Shown: one piece after another, positions 59,260 to 64,000 of the stretch
Position numbering within the stretch: the first letter of the stretch is position 1
Layout of the letters: each line of letters opens with the position of its first letter
From: Streptomyces flaveus
GTDB taxonomy: Bacteria; Actinomycetota; Actinomycetes; Streptomycetales; Streptomycetaceae
Assembly: GCF_014647675.1 (NCBI RefSeq)
Contig: NZ_BMPQ01000006.1
Coordinates: 269,120 to 333,119, forward strand
Length of the DNA: 64,000 bases
Direction: 5' to 3'
Position numbers and translations under genes: made by a program
Notes under the pieces: generated by a model
Told to the model about the DNA's origin: nothing
The model's database searches: none
Seen by the model: the letters and a program-made list of their open reading frames with translations, nothing else

Positions 59260-59688
59260 ATGACCGGTATGGATGCCCGCGACGCCGAACTCAAAAAGGA
59301 ACTCGACGCCACCCTGCACGCGCGCAGGGAACTGGGCGACGAGTACGACTCGGCGCTGGTCGACTCCTTCCTGGAGAAGGTCGAGCAGCGCATGGACGGC
59401 GCGATCGAGCGCCGGGTGCGACGACAGGTCGCGGAACAGCAGATGGTGGTGGCCCGGGGCGCACGTTCCCCGCAGGCCAACGATTCCTGGGGGGAGCGCT
59501 TCGGCTTCGGGATCGTCTCGCTGGTCCTGGCGATCCCCCTGTCCGCGATCGGCGGGGGCGTCGCGGACCTGCCCGGCCTCCTCATCGCCTGGACGGGCAT
59601 CGTGGGTGTCAACGTGGTCCAGGTCGCCCGCCACACCCCACTGTTCGGCCGCGGCAAGAAGAAGCCGGACTCGGACTGGGAAGACTGA
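59260..59688 (+). CDS. Small conserved membrane protein, unknown function
   Basis: A 142-residue protein. Residues 1-60 are charged and probably a coiled coil (ELKKELDATLHARRELG); residues 78-125 hold two hydrophobic spans (FGIVSLVLAIPLSAIGGG and LLIAWTGIVGVNVVQV); a basic/acidic tail follows. It is typical of actinobacterial accessory membrane proteins of unknown function. The ATG lies at 59260 and an internal ATG at 59269 is possible. Confidence 0.75.
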   Translation: MTGMDARDAELKKELDATLHARRELGDEYDSALVDSFLEKVEQRMDGAIERRVRRQVAEQQMVVARGARSPQANDSWGERFGFGIVSLVLAIPLSAIGGGVADLPGLLIAWTGIVGVNVVQVARHTPLFGRGKKKPDSDWED

Positions 59689-60139
59689 ACCCCGTCTTTC
59701 CACCGACGACAACCGCAACGTCTTTCCAGCGACGACGACCGCAACCATCAATTGAGAAACCCCGACGGCGATCAGCCAGGTCCGCGAGAGCGGCGCCGGT
59801 TTAGGCGCAAAGGGGGCTATTCGCGGGGACCGCCGCACCCCCTGTAAAGGGGGGCGGGACGACGGCGGTCCCCGCGAGGGACGCGGGCCGGGTCAGGGCC
59901 GGGCTTGCGCGTCCATGGCGTCCATGGAGGTCCGGGAGCCGCTCCGGAGGTCCTTGGCGCCGTTCGGCGTCGGCCTGAGCGGGGAGCCGCTCCCGCCCTT
60001 GCCGACATCCACAACAGTGCCGGACCCGTGTTAAGCCGGTGCTGCGCGGACGTGACGCGCTCGTACCACTTCCGCGAAGTTCCGCACGGGTCACGCGTGC
60101 CGGAAGTTCCTCTCCGGCACGCGCGGTTCACCGGAATTC
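59689..60139. other. Long intergenic region with a strong hairpin
   Basis: About 450 bp between a plus-strand membrane gene and the end of the cystathionine beta-synthase gene. The main element is the hairpin at 59821-59877. Around 60020-60130 there are several short G/C inverted repeats (for example CCGGAA/TTCCGG words). No convincing gene was seen; open frames here lack start signals. Confidence 0.5.
59821..59877. terminator. Long perfect stem-loop, probable bidirectional terminator
   Basis: TCGCGGGGACCGCCG (59821-59835) pairs perfectly with CGGCGGTCCCCGCGA (59863-59877). Inside, CCCCC and GGGGG add a nested stem. It lies between convergent genes. Confidence 0.7.
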
Positions 60140-61531
60140 CTACTGCTGGTTGCTCTTCGCCAGGAAGGACAACAGGTCCTGACGGCTGACTACCCCCGTC
60201 GGCTTGCCCTCGACCAGCACGATCGCCGCATCGGCCGCGCCGAGTACGGACATCAGGTCGGCCACCGGCTCACCGGAGCCGACCTGCGGCAGCGGCGCCG
60301 ACATGTGCTTCTCCAGCGGGTCCTCGAGGGAAGCCGACTTGCTGAACAGGGCTCCCAGCAGCTCCCGTTCGACGACCGAGCCGACGACCTCGGCGGCCAT
60401 CACGTCCGGGTGTCCGGCGCCCGGCTTGACGACCGGCATCTGCGAGACGCCGTACTCGCGCAGCACCTCGATCGCCTCCCCGACCGTCTCGTCCGGGTGC
60501 ATATGGACGAGGGAGGGGATGGAACCGCCCGCCTTGTCGCTGAGCACATCGCCGACACGCGCGCTCGGCCCGCTGTCCTCCAGGAAGCCGTAGTCGGCCA
60601 TCCATTCATCGTTGAAAATTTTACTAAGGTACCCACGCCCACTGTCCGGCAACAACACGACCACCACATCGTCGGGCCCGAGCCGCGAGGCCACCTCCAG
60701 CGCCGCCACGACGGCCATCCCGCAGGACCCGCCGACGAGCAGCCCTTCCTCCTTCGCGAGCCGTCGCGTCATCTGGAAGGAGTCCTTGTCGGACACGGCG
60801 ACGATCTCGTCCGCGACGGTCCGGTCGTAGGCGGTGGGCCAGAAGTCCTCGCCCACGCCTTCCACGAGATACGGCCGCCCGGATCCGCCGGAGTACACGG
60901 ACCCCTCCGGGTCGGCGCCGATGACCTGGACCCTGCCGTCACTCGCGTCCTTCAGATACCGCCCCGTACCGGAGATGGTGCCGCCCGTCCCGACCCCGGT
61001 GACGAAGTGCGTGATCCGCCCCTCCGTCTGCTCCCACAGCTCGGGGCCGGTGGAGTGGTAGTGCGAGAGGGGGTTGTGCGGGTTGGAGTACTGGTCGGGC
61101 TTCCAGGCGCCGAGGGTCTCACGGACCAGCCGGTCGGAGACGTTGTAGTACGAGTCCGGGTGCTCGGGGTCCACGGCGGTCGGGCATACGACGACCTCGG
61201 CGCCGTACGCGCGCAGCACATTGATCTTGTCGGTGGACACCTTGTCGGGGCACACGAAGATGCACTTGTACCCCTTCTGCTGCGCCACGATGGCGAGCCC
61301 GACACCTGTGTTCCCACTGGTCGGTTCGACGATCGTGCCCCCGGGCTTGAGGGCTCCGCTCTCCTCCGCGGCCTCGATCATGCGCAGGGCGATGCGGTCC
61401 TTCACGGAGCCGCCGGGGTTGAAGTACTCGACCTTCGCGAGGACGGTCGCCTGGATACCGGCGGTCACGCTGTTGAGCCTCACCAGCGGGGTGTTGCCGA
61501 CGAGACTGATCATCGAGTCGTGGAATTGCAC
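60140..61531 (-). CDS. Cystathionine beta-synthase
   Basis: A 463-residue fold-type II PLP enzyme joining serine and homocysteine in the reverse transsulfuration route. The PLP lysine is in NPGGSVKDRIALRM near 42; SGNTGVGLAIVAQQKG and GVGTGGTISGTGRYLK (phosphate binding) are intact. Two CBS domains span about 335-460, giving possible allosteric control. The ATG is at 61529-61531. It is divergent from the SGNH gene. Confidence 0.95.
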   Translation of the reverse strand: MQFHDSMISLVGNTPLVRLNSVTAGIQATVLAKVEYFNPGGSVKDRIALRMIEAAEESGALKPGGTIVEPTSGNTGVGLAIVAQQKGYKCIFVCPDKVSTDKINVLRAYGAEVVVCPTAVDPEHPDSYYNVSDRLVRETLGAWKPDQYSNPHNPLSHYHSTGPELWEQTEGRITHFVTGVGTGGTISGTGRYLKDASDGRVQVIGADPEGSVYSGGSGRPYLVEGVGEDFWPTAYDRTVADEIVAVSDKDSFQMTRRLAKEEGLLVGGSCGMAVVAALEVASRLGPDDVVVVLLPDSGRGYLSKIFNDEWMADYGFLEDSGPSARVGDVLSDKAGGSIPSLVHMHPDETVGEAIEVLREYGVSQMPVVKPGAGHPDVMAAEVVGSVVERELLGALFSKSASLEDPLEKHMSAPLPQVGSGEPVADLMSVLGAADAAIVLVEGKPTGVVSRQDLLSFLAKSNQQ

Positions 61532-61678
61532 CGTTGTCTCCGGAGCTTAAAAGAAGTGGTCGGGGTGGTTCCGTCAGAGTAAGCCCCCTACCGGGCGTTC
61601 ACGCTGTGTTGAGATTGGCCGACAGTCTCCGCGGGGCAAGCAGTGGGTGTACGGGTTTGAAGGAGGTGGCGGCTTCGC

Positions 61679-62698
61679 ATGTCGAGCTTGTCGAGGGCGA
61701 GGGTGGCACGGCGGATCGCGGCGGGCGCGGCGTATGGCGGCGGTGGGATCGGGTTGCTGGGCGCGGCGACGATCGGCCTTGTGCTGGCCGAGGTGCAGCT
61801 GGCGAAGCGGCAGGTGGGGAACGGCCACAGTCCGCATCCGCCCAGCGCGGACGGACTGTACGGGCGTGCGTACGTCGGTGCCGGTGAGCTTTTGCGGCTG
61901 ACCATGCTCGGGGACTCCACGGCCGCGGGGCAGGGTGTGCACCGGGCTCGCCAGACGCCGGGCGCGCTGCTGGCCTCGGGGCTTGCGGCGGTGGCCGAGC
62001 GGCCGGTGTCGTTGCGGAACGTGGCGTTGCCTGGCGCCCAGTCGGACGACCTGGATCGCCAGGTCGTCCTGGCACTCGGGGACCCGGACAGGGTCCCCGA
62101 CGTATGCGTGATCATGATCGGCGCGAACGATGTCACGCACCGTATGCCTGCGACGCAGTCGGTCCGGCATCTGTCCGCGGCGGTACGTCGTCTTCGTACG
62201 GCCGGGGCGGAGGTGGTCGTCGGTACGTGTCCCGACCTGGGCACCATCGAGCCTGTCCAGCAGCCGTTGCGCTGGCTGGCCCGGCGGGCCTCGCGGCAGT
62301 TGGCGGCGGCGCAGACGATCGGGACGGTGGAGCAGGGCGGGCGGACGGTGTCTCTGGGGGACCTGTTGGGGCCCGAGTTCGCGGCCAATCCTCGTGAGTT
62401 GTTCGGGCCTGACAACTACCACCCCTCGGCGGAGGGGTACGCGACCGCTGCGATGGCGATGCTTCCCACGGTGTGCGCCGCGCTGGGGCTCTGGCCTGCG
62501 GAGGAGGAGCGTCCGGACGCTTCCCGCCGCGAGGGGTTCCTGCCGGTGGCCCGGGCCGCCGCGGAGGCGGCGTCGGAGGCCGGCACGGAGGTCGCTGCCG
62601 CCATGCCCACGGGGCCACGGGGTCCTTGGGCACTGTTGAAGCGGCGGCGTCGGCGGCGGGTGCCGGCCAGTGACCCGGCGCCTGCCTCCGGCGGTTGA
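61679..62698 (+). CDS. SGNH/GDSL-family hydrolase
   Basis: A 339-residue esterase/lipase-like protein. A hydrophobic N-terminal stretch (GGGGIGLLGAATIGLVLAEV) may be a signal or anchor. Catalytic blocks are MLGDSTAAGQGV (Ser), MIGANDVTH (Asn) and DNYHPSAEGYA (Asp-His). The C-terminal 60 residues are low complexity and basic. The ATG at 61679 follows the strong AAGGAGGT. It may act on a surface ester, but the substrate is unknown. Confidence 0.9.
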   Translation: MSSLSRARVARRIAAGAAYGGGGIGLLGAATIGLVLAEVQLAKRQVGNGHSPHPPSADGLYGRAYVGAGELLRLTMLGDSTAAGQGVHRARQTPGALLASGLAAVAERPVSLRNVALPGAQSDDLDRQVVLALGDPDRVPDVCVIMIGANDVTHRMPATQSVRHLSAAVRRLRTAGAEVVVGTCPDLGTIEPVQQPLRWLARRASRQLAAAQTIGTVEQGGRTVSLGDLLGPEFAANPRELFGPDNYHPSAEGYATAAMAMLPTVCAALGLWPAEEERPDASRREGFLPVARAAAEAASEAGTEVAAAMPTGPRGPWALLKRRRRRRVPASDPAPASGG

Positions 62699-62754
62699 GC
62701 GGTGGGGGCTCGGTTGTCGGGCCCCTCAGCGGAGTTCACGACGGAGTGCAAAGC

Positions 62755-62762
62755 AAGCGCTT
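62755..62762. promoter_or_regulatory. Possible TetR-type operator half (AAGCGCTT)
   Basis: AAGCGCTT lies within CAAAGCAAGCGCTTAG upstream of the thiolase gene. TetR-type operators often contain such a core, but the outer arms are not symmetric. It stands about 160 bp before the start codon. Confidence 0.3.
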
Positions 62763-62778
62763 AGAAAAAAGCGGCCGG

Positions 62779-62802
62779 GGTCACACGGCGATACCCGTGA
62801 CC
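62779..62802. promoter_or_regulatory. Imperfect inverted repeat upstream of thiolase gene
   Basis: GGTCACACGG (62779-62788) pairs with CCGTGACC (62795-62802), with one bulged base. It lies upstream of the palindrome at 62827. Confidence 0.4.
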
Positions 62803-62826
62803 TTGACGGTACGTGCGGGTAACTTC

Positions 62827-62844
62827 CTTGACAGGCCTGTCAAG
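62827..62844. promoter_or_regulatory. 18-bp perfect palindrome, probable operator
   Basis: CTTGACAGGCCTGTCAAG is a perfect palindrome about 80 bp upstream of the thiolase start. It embeds TTGACA, so a repressor bound here could mask a -35. Its size suits a TetR- or GntR-type regulator. Confidence 0.6.
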
Positions 62845-62924
62845 TCACACCCTCCCACCCGCCACCCGACCGCCGCCCCTCAACGAGGCGCTACGCGCCG
62901 CCCCTTTTTTCCAATGGAGCCGTA

Positions 62925-64000
62925 ATGCCCGAAGCCGTGATCGTCTCCGCAGCCCGTTCACCGATCGGCCGCGCCTTCAAGGGCTCGCTGAAGGACCTGC
63001 GCCCGGACGACCTGACCGCCACGATCATCGAGGCCGCGCTGGCCAAGGTGCCGGCGCTGGACCCGAAGGACATCGACGACCTGATGCTCGGCTGCGGCCT
63101 GCCCGGCGGCGAGCAGGGCCACAACCTGGGCCGCATCGTCGCCGTGCAGATGGGCATGGACCACCTCCCGGGCTGCACCATCACCCGTTACTGTTCCTCC
63201 TCGCTCCAGACCAGCCGCATGGCGCTGCACGCCATCAAAGCGGGCGAGGGCGACGTGTTCATCTCGGCGGGCGTGGAGATGGTCAGCCGGAGCGTGAAGG
63301 GTTCGAGCGACGGGATGCCCGACACGCACAATCCCGTCTTCGCCGACGCCGAGGTCCGTACCGCCGAGGTCGCGCAGAGCGAGGGCGCCGACTGGCACGA
63401 CCCGCGGGAGGACGGCCTCCTCCCCGACCCGTACATCGCGATGGGGCAGACCGCGGAGAACCTGGCCCGTCTGAAGGGCGTCACCCGCCAGGACATGGAC
63501 GAGTTCGGCGTCCGTTCGCAGAACCTCGCCGAGGAAGCCATCAAGAACGGCTTCTGGGAGCGCGAGATCACCCCGGTCACCACGCCCGACGGCACGGTCG
63601 TCGGCAAGGACGACGGTCCGCGTGCGGGTGTGACGCTGGAGGGCGTCCAGGGCCTGAAGCCGGTCTTCCGCCCGGACGGGCTCGTCACGGCCGGGAACTG
63701 CTGCCCGCTGAACGACGGCGCCGCCGCCCTCGTGATCATGAGCGACACCAAGGCCCGTGAGCTGGGGCTGACCCCGCTCGCCCGGATCGTCTCCACGGGC
63801 GTCTCGGGTCTGTCTCCCGAGATCATGGGCTACGGACCGGTGGAGGCGTCGAAGCAGGCGCTCACCCGCGCCGGCCTGACCATCGACGACATCGACCTGG
63901 CCGAGATCAACGAGGCCTTCGCCGCCCAGGTCATCCCGAGCTACCGCGACCTGAACATCCCGCTCGACAAGCTGAACGTCAACGGCGGCGCGATCGCGGT
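62925..64000 (+). CDS. Acetyl-CoA C-acyltransferase (thiolase), 3' end cut
   Basis: The first 358 residues of a thiolase are visible. The nucleophilic Cys90 lies in TRYCSSSLQTS; NEAFAAQ with its substrate-site Asn-His-type segment appears near 330, and NVNGGAIAV leads to the missing GHPxG and CxG blocks beyond the window. It transfers acetyl groups in fatty acid breakdown or acetoacetyl-CoA synthesis. The ATG at 62925 follows GGAG. The palindrome upstream suggests repression. Confidence 0.93.
   Translation, partial: MPEAVIVSAARSPIGRAFKGSLKDLRPDDLTATIIEAALAKVPALDPKDIDDLMLGCGLPGGEQGHNLGRIVAVQMGMDHLPGCTITRYCSSSLQTSRMALHAIKAGEGDVFISAGVEMVSRSVKGSSDGMPDTHNPVFADAEVRTAEVAQSEGADWHDPREDGLLPDPYIAMGQTAENLARLKGVTRQDMDEFGVRSQNLAEEAIKNGFWEREITPVTTPDGTVVGKDDGPRAGVTLEGVQGLKPVFRPDGLVTAGNCCPLNDGAAALVIMSDTKARELGLTPLARIVSTGVSGLSPEIMGYGPVEASKQALTRAGLTIDDIDLAEINEAFAAQVIPSYRDLNIPLDKLNVNGGAIA

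Overview
The window is a stretch of Streptomyces chromosome. It has very high G+C with strong third-position bias, GTG starts and TGA-overlapping gene junctions are frequent, and it carries the actinomycete developmental genes bldM and whiD, a shbA-like sigma factor gene, a groES/groEL pair under two CIRCE elements, and a SigB-type sigma/anti-sigma module. No tRNA, rRNA, CRISPR array, prophage or insertion sequence was seen.

Layout. 1-9050: five consecutive serine/threonine kinase genes on the minus strand (the first cut by the window edge); one is a probable pseudokinase, and three share a related extracytoplasmic domain. 9050-12240: glpD and a divergent nucleotide-sugar dehydrogenase. 12300-12660: a non-coding-looking block with two tandem ~153-bp structured units plus part of a third. 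13019-18293: guaB3, guaB, shbA, bldM (with a textbook BldN-type promoter) and divergent whiD. 18341-21674: LysR regulator, MOSC protein, SDR oxidoreductase, SnoaL-like fusion protein. 21781-24000: groEL and groES. 24222-29185: polysaccharide deacetylase lipoprotein, methyltransferase, M19 dipeptidase, purE, purK. 29380-31984: GtrA protein and a two-component system. 32346-36647: a four-gene, partly translationally coupled cell-surface operon with sortase-type LADTG and LPQTG proteins. 36803-39178: anti-sigma kinase, STAS antagonist and SigB/F-type sigma factor. 39437-41059: a sigma-like/zinc-finger/membrane/lectin mosaic protein.

41106-46841 is a histidine-utilisation operon: hutU, an M20 amidohydrolase, hutF and hutI. 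It starts from a good promoter and has a leader holding six 13-bp tandem repeats. It has no hutH or recognisable hutG, so the M20 enzyme may do the last step. 47049-48431 is a PLP decarboxylase-like gene. 48742-51057 is a four-gene roadblock/LC7 cluster without a GTPase. 51159-53145 holds an amino-acid permease and a membrane protein. 53261-59172 is the most interesting locus: a histidine/phenylalanine ammonia-lyase homologue lacking the A-S-G triad that forms the MIO cofactor, coupled to an RpiR-type regulator and divergent from a complete OpuC/ProX-type ABC importer for quaternary amines or betaines. Together they suggest uptake and elimination of an amino-acid betaine such as ergothioneine or hercynine, which could feed the nearby hut genes; this is inference. 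59260-64000 holds a small membrane protein, cystathionine beta-synthase, an SGNH hydrolase and a truncated thiolase.

A dispersed Streptomyces repeat (core GGGGGTCCCCCCGCTCGAGC) occurs four times. One copy lies in frame inside hutI, one at the N-terminus of the M20 gene, one inside the guaB3 leader between inverted-repeat arms, and one upstream of groES.
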